NCBI RefSeq assembly: GCF_034670005.1
Contig: NZ_JAXMOH010000013.1
Coordinates: 1-64,000 of the forward strand
DNA length: 64,000 nucleotides
Direction of reading: 5' to 3'
Source: Thalassobius sp034670005
Lineage (GTDB): Bacteria; Pseudomonadota; Alphaproteobacteria; Rhodobacterales; Rhodobacteraceae
In this document: piece after piece, positions 17,153 to 25,356 of the stretch
How the letters are laid out: every line of letters begins with the position of its first letter
Numbering within the stretch: position 1 is the stretch's first letter
Made by a program: the position numbers and the translations under genes
The notes under the pieces: model-generated
What the model was told of the DNA's origin: nothing
Databases searched by the model: none
The model's input: the letters and a program-made list of their open reading frames with translations, nothing else

Positions 17153-17944
17153 TCAGTTTTTCAGACGGTATCCGCTACGGAACATGTTCCAGGCCAGGAC
17201 GCTGATCGCAATGGTTGACCCAAGCGCCACCAGCAGCGCCAGCCACGGACTGCTGTCAGACACGCCCAGCACACCATAGCGCACCCCGTCGATCAGGTAG
17301 AAGATCGGGTTGAAATGGGTCAGTTCCCGGATCACCGGCGGCAGCGCGCTGACCGAATAGAAAGTCCCCGACAGAAAGGCCAAAGGCGTGACGATGAAAT
17401 TGGTGATCGCCGCCATCTGGTCGAATTTGTTGGCATAGATGCCTGCGGCCATGCCGATCGCCCCCATCAATGCCGCCCCCAGCACCACGAAGGTCAGCGC
17501 CCAGATCGGGTGTTGCGGGACAATGCCGAGAAACAGCGCCAACCCGAGGCTGATCGCCAGCGCCACCATCACGCCGCGCGCGATACCGCCGGCCAGATAG
17601 CCGATCACAAGTTCGAGCGGCGCCAGCGGTGGCATCAGCGTGTCGACGATATTGCCCTGCACCTTGGAGATCACAATCGAAGAGGAGGTATTGGCAAAGG
17701 CATTCTGGATCACTGTCATCATCAGGATGCCCGGTGCAATGAAGGTCGAGAAGGGCACGCCCATGACATCGCCGCGGGCCGTGCCGATGGCGACGGAAAA
17801 GATCATTATAAACAGCGCCGCAGTGGTAAGCGGTGCCACCAGCGTCTGGGTCCAGACCGCGAGGAAACGCTGCACTTCGCGTGCCGATAGCGTGTAAAGA
17901 CCCAGCCAGTTAACGCGTCCGAAACGCCGTGTGCCCATTTCCAT
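17153..17944 (-). CDS. ABC-2 type transporter permease
   Basis: A 263-residue inner-membrane permease of the ABC-2 (YadH/NodJ-like) exporter type with about six membrane helices. It has the amphipathic N-terminal TLSAREVQRFLAVWTQTLVAP, the PGILMMTVIQNAFANTSSS segment and a FYSVSALPP...FNPIFYLIDGVRYG motif typical of the family. Its ATPase is normally adjacent but is not found here, so the partner must be encoded elsewhere. The substrate cannot be predicted. GAAGGAG precedes the start at 17944. It is divergent from gcrA across a 142-bp region. Confidence 0.85.
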   Translation of the reverse strand: MEMGTRRFGRVNWLGLYTLSAREVQRFLAVWTQTLVAPLTTAALFIMIFSVAIGTARGDVMGVPFSTFIAPGILMMTVIQNAFANTSSSIVISKVQGNIVDTLMPPLAPLELVIGYLAGGIARGVMVALAISLGLALFLGIVPQHPIWALTFVVLGAALMGAIGMAAGIYANKFDQMAAITNFIVTPLAFLSGTFYSVSALPPVIRELTHFNPIFYLIDGVRYGVLGVSDSSPWLALLVALGSTIAISVLAWNMFRSGYRLKN

Positions 17945-17979
17945 ACTCGTTGCTCCTTCAGCGGCAGGTCGCCAGACCC

Positions 17980-18026
17980 GATTCGATGCCTTGTAACTCA
18001 GGCATGGATGGATAAAATAGGGGCTG
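17980..18026 (+). promoter_or_regulatory. gcrA promoter with GANTC site
   Basis: A sigma-70-type promoter is readable: TTGTAA at 17991-17996, a 17-base spacer, and TAAAAT at 18014-18019, giving a start near 18026. A CcrM methylation site GATTC lies at 17980-17984, just upstream of the -35 box. GcrA is known to act at methylated GANTC promoters, so autoregulation is possible. Confidence 0.6.
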
Positions 18027-18040
18027 ATCTAGAAATATGA

Positions 18041-18071
18041 GAGCGGCCCGCGCAAGAGGGGCCGCTTTTTA
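18041..18071 (+). terminator. Terminator-like hairpin in gcrA leader
   Basis: Bases 18041-18050 pair with 18060-18069 (10 bp, one G-U, G/C-rich core AGCGGCCC/GGGCCGCT). The loop is 9 bases and the stem ends in TTTTT (18067-18071), a good intrinsic terminator. It lies 15 bases before the gcrA ATG, and no plus-strand gene precedes it. It would stop most transcripts from the promoter at 17991 after about 45 bases. Confidence 0.6.
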
Positions 18072-18086
18072 GGTAAGGAAACCGGC

Positions 18087-18665
18087 ATGTCCTGGACCGA
18101 TGAGCGCGTCGAACTGTTGAAGAAAATGTGGGGCGAAGGGCAATCTGCCAGTCAGATCGCCAAGGAACTGGGCGGGGTCACCCGCAATGCGGTGATTGGC
18201 AAGGTGCATCGTTTGGGGCTGTCGAACCGGTCCAGCGGCACCGCCGCGACGGATGCGCCGAAATCCGAAACCAAGGACAAGCCAGCCACCGCCAAGGCCA
18301 AGGCCGAAGCGAAGCCCAAGGCGAAGCCGGCCACCGAGCCAAGCGCGCCTGCTGCGGCCACGCGTCCGGTCGCTATGCCCGCGCGCAAAGCGATCATTCC
18401 GGCCGGTCAGCCGCTGCCGCCGCAGCCTTCGGCCAATGAAATCAGCCCTGAAGCCTTGGCCAAGGTGAGCGAGATTGAAAAGAAGGCAAAGCGCCTGACC
18501 CTGCTGGAGCTGACAGAACGGACCTGTAAATGGCCGGTGGGCGATCCCGCGACCGAAGATTTCTGGTTTTGTGGTCTGCCTGTACAAGCTGGCAAACCCT
18601 ATTGCGAAGCGCATGTTGGTGTGGCGTTTCAGCCGATGTCTTCGCGCCGCGATCGCCGTCGTTAA
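18087..18665 (+). CDS. gcrA: GcrA cell cycle regulator
   Basis: A 192-residue alphaproteobacterial cell-cycle regulator that binds sigma-70 RNA polymerase and promotes transcription at promoters bearing CcrM-methylated GANTC sites. The N-terminal helix-turn-helix MSWTDERVELLKKMWGEGQS and the RNAVIGKVHRLGLSNR helix are diagnostic. A low-complexity Ala/Lys/Pro linker (about 55-115) follows, then the conserved sigma-interacting C-terminal domain (LLELTERTCKWPVGDP, FWFCGLP, YCEAH). AAGGA precedes the start. The gene stands between a leader hairpin and a strong terminator. Confidence 0.95.
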   Translation: MSWTDERVELLKKMWGEGQSASQIAKELGGVTRNAVIGKVHRLGLSNRSSGTAATDAPKSETKDKPATAKAKAEAKPKAKPATEPSAPAAATRPVAMPARKAIIPAGQPLPPQPSANEISPEALAKVSEIEKKAKRLTLLELTERTCKWPVGDPATEDFWFCGLPVQAGKPYCEAHVGVAFQPMSSRRDRRR

Positions 18666-18690
18666 ACCGCCAAGCAATCAGACAAAAAGA

Positions 18691-18718
18691 AAACCCCGCA
18701 GGTATCTGCGGGGTTTTT
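18691..18718. terminator. Bidirectional intrinsic terminator, gcrA/phosphate permease
   Basis: An 11-bp perfect stem (18691-18701 with 18706-18716, core ACCCCGCAG) has the 4-base loop GTAT. A T-run follows on the plus strand and the complement of an A-run follows on the minus strand. It lies between the convergent gcrA and phosphate permease genes and should serve both. Confidence 0.9.
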
Positions 18719-18742
18719 CGTTGTGCGGGCAAGGCAGATGAA

Positions 18743-20224
18743 TCAGCCCGCGACGGAATACAGCAAATAGTAGATCAGCGCCGACATCAGCGCGGCGGCA
18801 GGGACCGTGATGACCCAAGCAGCAACGATAGTCATGAAATGCGACCGCCGCACCAATTTGCGCCGACGGCGCTCTTCCAGTGCCAGAAACTTGGTCGCAG
18901 ACTTTTTCTTGTTTTTGGACTGATACCTGCGTTCGGTATGCCATTCGCGGAAAAACCCGACCCCGAAAACCCCGCCGACCGCGATATGGGTGGAACTGAC
19001 AGGCAGGCCCAGCCAGCTGGCCACGATCACCGTGATCGCGGCGGCCAGCGATACGCAATAGGCGCGCATCGGGTTCAGCTTGGTGATCTGGCTGCCGACC
19101 ATGCGGATCAGTTTGGGCCCGAACAGGAAAAGGCCAAAGGAAATCCCGAAGGCTCCAATCACCATGACCCAGCTGGGAATGGCAACTTTGGCCGCGATAT
19201 CGCCCATGGTGGTGACATGGACGATTGCCGCCAGAGGTCCGACCGCGTTGGCAACATCATTGGCGCCATGAGCAAAAGACAACAGTGCTGCGGACAAAAC
19301 CAGTGGCAGGCCGAACAGTACCTTTAGCGACTTGTTGCGGTTTTCAAGCCCTTCGGACTGTCGTCGGATCAGGGGTTTTGAGACCAGATACAAAATGACA
19401 CCGATAACCGCACCGATACCGACCGAGGTCGGCAGGTCGATCCTGATGACATGCTTGAGGCCCTTCAGCGACAAATACGCGGCAAAGGCCGCCGCCATGA
19501 TGCCGATCAGAACCGGCACCCAGCGACGCGCAGCCGCGATCTTGTCCTCAGTGTAGATGATTTTGGCCTTGATGAAGGCCAGAAACAGCGCCGCGATCAT
19601 CCCGCCCAAAACGGGTGAAATGACCCAGCTCGCGGCGATCTTTGCCATCGTTTCCCAATTGACCGAACTTAGCCCCGCAGCAGCGATACCGGCGCCCATG
19701 ACGCCACCGACCACGGAATGGGTGGTCGAAACCGGCGCGCCGACCCAGGTTGCCAGGTTGACCCAAAGCGCCGAAGAAATCAGCGCAGCCATCATCACAA
19801 GGATAAAAACCGTGGGTTCGGACATTCCAGCGGGATCGATGATTCCCTTGGCGATGGTCGACACCACATCACCGCCCGCCAGCAAAGCCCCGGCGCTTTC
19901 GCAAAACGCCGCGATGAAGATTGCACCGCCCATGGTCAAGGCGTTGGCACCGACCGCCGGTCCCATATTGTTGGCGACATCATTGGCCCCGATGTTCAGC
20001 GCCATATAGGCTCCGAAAACCGCAGCCGCCGCGACAGTCAATGTGCCCGAGTTCTGACCAAAGAACATGGCCGCGACCAGACCCGCCAAAATGATGAAGG
20101 CGAGCGCGATACCCGGCGCCACTAGAGGGCGTGAAACGTAGTTTGCTGCGTATTCGACCTGTGAAATCCGCCCCAGATCTTTGTCGAGCGTCTTCCATTG
20201 CTTGCCAGTGTTCGGGTCAGTCAT
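18743..20224 (-). CDS. Inorganic phosphate transporter, PiT family
   Basis: The 493-residue low-affinity phosphate permease has the duplicated PiT signature. The first copy is GANDVANNMGPAVGANALT and the second is GANDVANAVGPLAAI, each with the GxNDVxN signature. About 11-12 membrane helices and a charged cytosolic loop (KNKKKSATKFLALEERRRR) are visible. The N-terminal 45 residues before the first helix are typical of the longer alphaproteobacterial form. No DUF47 regulator gene adjoins it. A GGAG precedes the start. A PhoB-type triple repeat lies 61-93 bp upstream but in reverse orientation. Confidence 0.93.
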   Translation of the reverse strand: MTDPNTGKQWKTLDKDLGRISQVEYAANYVSRPLVAPGIALAFIILAGLVAAMFFGQNSGTLTVAAAAVFGAYMALNIGANDVANNMGPAVGANALTMGGAIFIAAFCESAGALLAGGDVVSTIAKGIIDPAGMSEPTVFILVMMAALISSALWVNLATWVGAPVSTTHSVVGGVMGAGIAAAGLSSVNWETMAKIAASWVISPVLGGMIAALFLAFIKAKIIYTEDKIAAARRWVPVLIGIMAAAFAAYLSLKGLKHVIRIDLPTSVGIGAVIGVILYLVSKPLIRRQSEGLENRNKSLKVLFGLPLVLSAALLSFAHGANDVANAVGPLAAIVHVTTMGDIAAKVAIPSWVMVIGAFGISFGLFLFGPKLIRMVGSQITKLNPMRAYCVSLAAAITVIVASWLGLPVSSTHIAVGGVFGVGFFREWHTERRYQSKNKKKSATKFLALEERRRRKLVRRSHFMTIVAAWVITVPAAALMSALIYYLLYSVAG

Positions 20225-20284
20225 CGTGGTCTCCAGCCTGCTTTCAGTGCGCCCTAGGTGCAGCGCGCGCTCAAAGCAAGGATT

Positions 20285-20317
20285 TTGTCACAAAACTGTC
20301 GCAGAACCGTTACAAAG
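20285..20317 (+). promoter_or_regulatory. PhoB-box-like triple repeat upstream of phosphate permease
   Basis: Three 11-base direct repeats are visible: TTGTCAC-AAAA (20285), CTGTCGC-AGAA (20296) and CCGTTAC-AAAG (20307). The Pho box consensus is CTGTCAT with 4-base AT-rich spacers. They read on the plus strand, opposite to the permease at 20224, and overlap the NUDIX stop codon. Reverse orientation would fit PhoB repression rather than activation. Confidence 0.55.
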
Positions 20318-20768
20318 ACAACAGCAGCGCCTTCAGTTCCTTTTCGTCCACCAGCCGCGCCGCGGCTGCCGGAGTGAGCCATTGCCGGGTGCGTTGATCG
20401 GCCTCGGGGTAGTCGGTGCACAGCTCATCGACCTCGACCAAGAATACTTCTGCTTCGATCGGGGTGATATGACCGTCATCGTGCAGCTTGTCATAATGGA
20501 ACCTGCCCAGCGGCGCTTTAGATACTTTACCGGATTTGACGCCTGCTTCTTCCCAGGCTTCCTGCAGGGCCGCGTCGGCATTTGATTTGTTACGGATCGG
20601 CCAACCTTTGGGAACGATCCAGCGACCAGTCCCGCGCGATGTGATCAGCAGAACCTGTTTTTTACCGGATTTTTCGCGCACACAAATGGCCGCCACCTGG
20701 TTTGCAGGTGGTCGCAGGGCCAATCGACTGGCCAAGTGGGGCCAAGCTTTCTTTGTGCGTTTGGGCAT
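20310..20768 (-). CDS. NUDIX hydrolase
   Basis: A 152-residue NUDIX domain protein. The Nudix box region is GWPIRNKSNADAALQEAWEEAGV. It keeps the metal-binding EEAG core, but Lys stands where the first consensus Glu is expected and Gln where Arg is usual, as in the diphosphoinositol-phosphatase-like alphaproteobacterial branch. The leading RWIVPKGW strand supports the same branch. Likely substrates are nucleoside diphosphate-linked or polyphosphate compounds. The start at 20768 gives the family N-terminus; an upstream frame to 20819 is less likely. It ends 85 bp before the phosphate permease start on the same strand. Confidence 0.85.
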   Translation of the reverse strand: MPKRTKKAWPHLASRLALRPPANQVAAICVREKSGKKQVLLITSRGTGRWIVPKGWPIRNKSNADAALQEAWEEAGVKSGKVSKAPLGRFHYDKLHDDGHITPIEAEVFLVEVDELCTDYPEADQRTRQWLTPAAAARLVDEKELKALLLSL

Positions 20769-20874
20769 GAACAGCTGCTCGTTCTTGATTGGTGCACGCC
20801 TTAGGGGACGTCTTGGCACACTTGTATATCAGAAAGATAACTTGAGTACAAAATATCAGATTTTGAAACGAAAT

Positions 20875-23325
20875 TTAACGTATACGCGGTTTTGCCCTGA
20901 GCGTCGGGTCGGCCTGTGTCGGGTCTTCGGGCCAGGGGTGTTTTGGGTATCGCCCGCGCATGTCCTTGCGCACATCCGCATAGGAACTGGCCCAGAACCC
21001 GGGAATGTCTCTCGTTGTCTGCACCGGGCGTCCGGCGGGGGATAAAAGCGTGACCTTCAGCGGCGTATGTCCCACCATCGGATGTGTGGTTTGACCGAAC
21101 ATTTCCTGCAGGCGCAGGCTGATTTCGGGAACTTCACCGGAATAATCAATCGGGATCTGCCGCCCGAGAGGGGTGGTGAAATGCGCCGGTGCCGCCCGGT
21201 CGAGCGCCTGCATCTGGTTCCAGTCCAGCATCGCCCTGAGTGGATTGAGAAGATCGAACCTCTTCCAGCCCTCGGCGGTTTTAACGCCGGAAAGATGCGG
21301 TAGCAGCCAGTCTTCGAGACTGTCCATCAGTGCGGGTTCGGACATGTCGGGCAGGGCGTTTTCGGCGGTGCGCACCAACATGACCCGCGCAACAAACCGT
21401 CTTGCGGCGTCAGATGGGGCAAGGCCCAGATCGCGCACCCCGTCCAGCATGGCACGCGCGATGTACTCGGGCGGTGCGTCTTTCCAAACACGGTCGTCCA
21501 GGATCACCGCACCCAGCTTTTCCTGCCTGCGTGCAATGACCCGGCGGTCGCGTCGCGACCATTCACAGTGATCGGTCCAACCGATCTGATCGGTAAAAAG
21601 GCCGCGCAGCTCGGCCTCGGATATCTGGATCGCCTGGCGGATACGGGCCTCGCGCGGATTGCCGTCAAGATCGGTGGCAACGATCAGCCGCGCCCCGGCA
21701 AGCGGATCGTGGTCGTTCATCACTGCGCCCTTGCCACCTGACAGGATATAGCGCGCGGCGTCGCCCTTGCGGCGTAATCCGATCCGGTCGGGATAGGCGA
21801 GGGCAGCCATTTCGGCGTCGCTCATCCCTCCTGTGCGGTCGGGCTTCGTCCGCTTGGTCAGCCGTTTCGCCTCTGATTTGATCCGCTCCACAGCACCGCG
21901 ATTGGCGGGGAAGGGATGGCGGTCGTTGTAGCCGCGCAGGTCGCGCAGGGCCATCAGCCGTAGCGACAGATCCACCGGGGCCGACCGGGCCAGCGGATCG
22001 CGGTCGGCCAACAGGGCGGCCAGCAGAGCAGCGTCAGGACCCGCAACGGCCAGCATATGAGCAAGTCGTGGATGCAGTGGCAGCGCCGCCAGGGCGCGGC
22101 CATGATCGGTGATCCGGTTCTGCGCATCAAGCGCCTGCAACATCCGCAACAGGGCCTGCGCTTCGGCAAAGGCACCGGGATTGGGGGCGGTGAGAAGGGC
22201 CAGGTCGGAGGGCGACGCCCCCCATAGCGCCAGTTCCAGTGCCAGGCCGGCCAGATCGGCGGTTTCGATCTCCGCCGGAGGAAACGGTTGCAGCCCGCCT
22301 TCTTCGCCCTTGGTCCAAAGCCGGTAACATTGCCCGTCGGCCACCCGCCCGGCGCGTCCCGTGCGCTGTGTGGCTTCGGCCTTGGTGACTTTTTCTGTCA
22401 CCAGCCGCGACATGCCCGATCCCGGGTCAAACCGGGCCCGGCGGGATCGGCCCGCATCCACCACCACGCGCACATCCTGAATGGTGAGCGACGTTTCCGC
22501 GATCGAGGTTGCCAGCACCACCTTGCGCCCGGTTTTCGCCGGTTCGATCGCGGCGCGCTGCTTGCCGAACTCCATTGCGCCGAACAAGGGACGGATATCG
22601 CAATCAGCGGGCAAGCGGCCTTTCAGCAATGCCTCGGTGCGCCGTATCTCACCTTCACCGGGAAGGAAGACCAACACGCCGCCTTCGGTTTCCGCGATGG
22701 CCTGTTGGATAAGGCTGGCGGTGGCCTCTTCCAGCCGGGTTTTGGGCGGCAGCGGGCGGTCGAGCCAGCGGATATCGACGGGGAAGGCACGGCCCTGCGA
22801 AGTGATCACCGGAACGTCACCCATCAGGGCCGCCACGGGATCGGCGTCGAGCGTGGCAGACATCGCCAACAGGATCAGGTCGTCGCGCAGTGCATCGGCG
22901 ATCTCGAGGCACAGCGCCAGCCCCAGATCGGCATTGAGCGACCGTTCGTGAAATTCGTCGAAGATGACCGCGCCGATGCCGGAGAGTTCAGCATCTGACT
23001 GAATCATCCGGGTCAGGATACCTTCGGTGACCACCTCGATCCTGGTGGATTTCGACACCTTCGCTTCGCCCCGGATGCGGTAGCCGACGGTCTGTCCCAC
23101 CGGTTCGCCAAGCGTCTGCGCCATTCGTTCAGCGGCAGCACGGGCGGCCAGCCGCCGAGGTTCCAGCATCAGGATGCGGCCTCCGGTCAGATCCGCTTCG
23201 AGCATCGACAGCGGCACAACCGTGGTTTTGCCCGCGCCAGGCGGGGCCTGCAGCACTGCGCGGGAATAACGGCGCAGGGCAGCCAACAATTCGGGCAGGG
23301 CGGAATGGATGGGCAGGGTCGTCAT
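20875..23325 (-). CDS. hrpB: ATP-dependent helicase HrpB
   Basis: An 816-residue DEAH-type superfamily 2 helicase. Walker A is GAGKTT at 30-35; DEFHERSLNADLGLAL is motif II, SATLDADPVA motif III, and TGRAGR-type motif VI appears as QRTGRAGRVADG. The HrpB-specific C-terminal domain follows, with GRQIPIDYSGEVPEISLRLQE near the end. The cellular role of HrpB is poorly defined. The start at 23325 was chosen because the sequence MTTLPIHSALPELLAAL is the family N-terminus. A longer open frame upstream overlaps the divergent meaB region. Confidence 0.93.
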   Translation of the reverse strand: MTTLPIHSALPELLAALRRYSRAVLQAPPGAGKTTVVPLSMLEADLTGGRILMLEPRRLAARAAAERMAQTLGEPVGQTVGYRIRGEAKVSKSTRIEVVTEGILTRMIQSDAELSGIGAVIFDEFHERSLNADLGLALCLEIADALRDDLILLAMSATLDADPVAALMGDVPVITSQGRAFPVDIRWLDRPLPPKTRLEEATASLIQQAIAETEGGVLVFLPGEGEIRRTEALLKGRLPADCDIRPLFGAMEFGKQRAAIEPAKTGRKVVLATSIAETSLTIQDVRVVVDAGRSRRARFDPGSGMSRLVTEKVTKAEATQRTGRAGRVADGQCYRLWTKGEEGGLQPFPPAEIETADLAGLALELALWGASPSDLALLTAPNPGAFAEAQALLRMLQALDAQNRITDHGRALAALPLHPRLAHMLAVAGPDAALLAALLADRDPLARSAPVDLSLRLMALRDLRGYNDRHPFPANRGAVERIKSEAKRLTKRTKPDRTGGMSDAEMAALAYPDRIGLRRKGDAARYILSGGKGAVMNDHDPLAGARLIVATDLDGNPREARIRQAIQISEAELRGLFTDQIGWTDHCEWSRRDRRVIARRQEKLGAVILDDRVWKDAPPEYIARAMLDGVRDLGLAPSDAARRFVARVMLVRTAENALPDMSEPALMDSLEDWLLPHLSGVKTAEGWKRFDLLNPLRAMLDWNQMQALDRAAPAHFTTPLGRQIPIDYSGEVPEISLRLQEMFGQTTHPMVGHTPLKVTLLSPAGRPVQTTRDIPGFWASSYADVRKDMRGRYPKHPWPEDPTQADPTLRAKPRIR

Positions 23326-23493
23326 AGCCTGCTTATCGGGGATGTGCGGGGTGGGGTAAAGGGATGCGCCGGTATAGGGGCGACGCATCGCTGTGCCGAT
23401 AAGGCCGGTAAACCCGGCTTCTTTTTCGGCTATCGGCTGGACAAGGGGGACCCGGGCAAGGCAAGAAAGTCCCCGGATCAACGGGATGATGCA

Positions 23494-24480
23494 ATGGATA
23501 TCGCAAAGCTCAGTGACAAGATCGTGACCGGCGACCGCCGCGCCCTGGCCCGCGCCATCACTTTGGTGGAAAGCAGCCGGGCCGACCACCGGGAACAGGC
23601 GGCCGAACTGATCGAGGCGCTGAGCCGTAAAACCGATGCGCAGGCCGTTCGCATCGGGTTGTCGGGGACCCCGGGGGTGGGCAAATCAACGTTCATCGAA
23701 AGCTTCGGCATGATGCTGACCGGGCAGGGATTGCGGGTGGCGGTTCTGGCGGTCGATCCCAGTTCGGCCCGTTCCGGCGGGTCGATCCTTGGTGACAAGA
23801 CGCGGATGGAACAGCTGAGCCGCGATCCCAATGCGTTCATTCGTCCATCGCCCAGCGGAACCCATCTGGGCGGTGTGGCGCGACGGTCGCGCGAAGCGGT
23901 GGCCCTGTGCGAAGCGGCCGGGTTCGACGTGATCCTGATCGAAACCGTGGGTGTCGGCCAATCCGAAACCGTGGTGGCCGAAATGTCCGATTTGTTCATT
24001 CTGCTGCTGGCCCCGGCGGGCGGCGACGAATTGCAGGGGGTCAAACGCGGCATTATGGAAATGGCCGATATCATACTGGTGAACAAGGCCGATGGCGATC
24101 TGAAACCCACCGCGATGCGGACCTGTGCTGACTACGCCGGGGCCCTGCGCCTGCTGCGTAAACGGCCCTATGATCCCGAAGGTTTCCCCAAGGCTATGAC
24201 CGTCTCGGCACTGGAACAGGATGGATTGTCCAAGGCTTGGGAAGAAATGAATACGCTGGTCGATTGGCGCCGCGAAACCGGACATTTTGCTGATCGCCGG
24301 GCCGAGCAGGCGCGGTACTGGTTCGAAGAAGAGGTCAGGCAGGCGTTGCTGGCGCAGCTGCGTACCGGTCAGGCCCGCGCCGCGCTGGACCGGATCGGGC
24401 AGCGGGTTGCCCAAGGTCAGACCACGCCATCAAAGGCCGCCGCGCAATTGTTGCAGGACCTTCATATATCCTCGGAGTAA
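23494..24480 (+). CDS. meaB: MeaB-type GTPase for methylmalonyl-CoA mutase
   Basis: A 328-residue G3E-family P-loop GTPase that guards and reloads the cobalamin cofactor of methylmalonyl-CoA mutase. The Walker A GTPGVGKS is at 58-65. DPSSARSGGSILGDKTRM and the ETVGVGQSE switch region follow, then the NKAD base-recognition motif and a C-terminal dimerisation helix region. Length agrees with MeaB/ArgK. The start at 23494 gives MDIAKLSDKIV, the normal N-terminus; the ribosome binding site is weak. The mutase genes are not in this window. The pseudogene downstream is unrelated. Confidence 0.94.
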   Translation: MDIAKLSDKIVTGDRRALARAITLVESSRADHREQAAELIEALSRKTDAQAVRIGLSGTPGVGKSTFIESFGMMLTGQGLRVAVLAVDPSSARSGGSILGDKTRMEQLSRDPNAFIRPSPSGTHLGGVARRSREAVALCEAAGFDVILIETVGVGQSETVVAEMSDLFILLLAPAGGDELQGVKRGIMEMADIILVNKADGDLKPTAMRTCADYAGALRLLRKRPYDPEGFPKAMTVSALEQDGLSKAWEEMNTLVDWRRETGHFADRRAEQARYWFEEEVRQALLAQLRTGQARAALDRIGQRVAQGQTTPSKAAAQLLQDLHISSE

Positions 24481-24560
24481 CAAGCGCGCACTGGTACGCA
24501 ATCGCCGCCGCAGCGAATTGGCATAGGGCGCATGATGTATTCCGGGATCCCGACCACCTT

Positions 24561-24875
24561 TTGACAAGGGAATGGATTTCGTGTGTCTGGTTGCCGACAA
24601 GCAGCCCTGTATCTCCGCCCCAGAATTTCCCGCAATTTCTACCTTTGGTGATTGCGATTGCCCACCGGCTGTCGACCATCGCCCAGATGGACTGGTTGAC
24701 CGTGATGGATCAGGGGCGCGTCATCGAAGGCGGCAGCCATGATGAATTGCTGTCCCAAGGCGGGGTCTTTGCTGGGCTTTGGGCGCGACAATCGGGCGGG
24801 TTTCTGGGAGAAGAGGCTGAAACGGGTAATCCGCAGGCCTTGGGTCTTGACGCGCCTGCCGATTCCGCCTACTGA
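24561..24875 (+). pseudogene. 3' remnant of an ABC exporter ATP-binding gene
   Basis: From about 24651 the frame reads IAIAHRLSTIAQMDWLTVMD, then QGRVIEGGSHDELL and LWARQSGGFL. This is the H-loop and C-terminal end of a fused permease-ATPase (MsbA/ABCB-type) exporter. Walker A, the signature motif, Walker B and the D-loop are all absent upstream, where 24481-24650 carries no related sequence in any frame I checked. The remnant codes for about 74 family-like residues. No promoter or ribosome binding site serves it. It is a deletion relic between meaB and rpmB. Confidence 0.8.
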
Positions 24876-24966
24876 CGCAAAACGGAATTCAGGGCGCTGC
24901 CTGCGGCGGCGTCCATTTATGTTGTAGGGGCCGGAAGCGCTCCGCTGATGAGACGAGGATAGACAC

Positions 24967-25254
24967 ATGTCGCGCCGCTGCGAACTGACCGGTATTGGCC
25001 CGATGTCTGGCAACAATGTCAGCCACGCCAACAACAAAAATAAGCGTCGTTTCCTGCCCAACCTGAACGATGTGACGCTGCAATCCGAAACCCTGGGACG
25101 GGGTTTCAAGATGCGCATCACTGCTGCTGCATTGCGCACAGTTGATCACCGTGGCGGGCTGGACGCGTTTTTGGCCAAAGCCAAGGACACCGAACTGTCG
25201 GCCAACGCGCTGAAGATCAAGAAAGACATCGCCAAGGCGCAAGCTACGGCCTAA
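24967..25254 (+). CDS. rpmB: 50S ribosomal protein L28
   Basis: The 95-residue large-subunit protein begins MSRRCELTGIGPMSGNNVSHANNKNKRRF, the L28 pattern without zinc cysteine pairs in the alphaproteobacterial form. RFLPNLNDVTLQSE and FKMRITAAALRTVDHRGGLDAFL complete the fold. Basic residues are frequent, as expected for rRNA binding. GAGG precedes the ATG at proper spacing. It is monocistronic: an intrinsic terminator follows 25 bp after the stop. The upstream gap contains the ABC-exporter relic. Confidence 0.97.
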   Translation: MSRRCELTGIGPMSGNNVSHANNKNKRRFLPNLNDVTLQSETLGRGFKMRITAAALRTVDHRGGLDAFLAKAKDTELSANALKIKKDIAKAQATA

Positions 25255-25279
25255 GTCCTTCTGACAGATTGAATTAGTG

Positions 25280-25310
25280 CAGCCCTGCCGAATCCGGCGG
25301 GGCTGTTTCC
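25280..25310 (+). terminator. Intrinsic terminator of rpmB
   Basis: An 11-bp stem (25280-25290 with 25295-25305, core CAGCCCTGCCG, one G-U pair) has the loop AATC and is followed by TTTCCTTTT. It is a typical intrinsic terminator 25 bp after the rpmB stop. Confidence 0.88.
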
Positions 25311-25356
25311 TTTTGTCGCTTTCACATTCTCGTTCCGCGCAATATATCTGGCTTTG

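Noticed and set aside
17153..17944. Treating the ABC-2 permease as the missing KpsM
   Set aside because: It lies 40 kb away and has YadH-like motifs; nothing ties it to KpsT.
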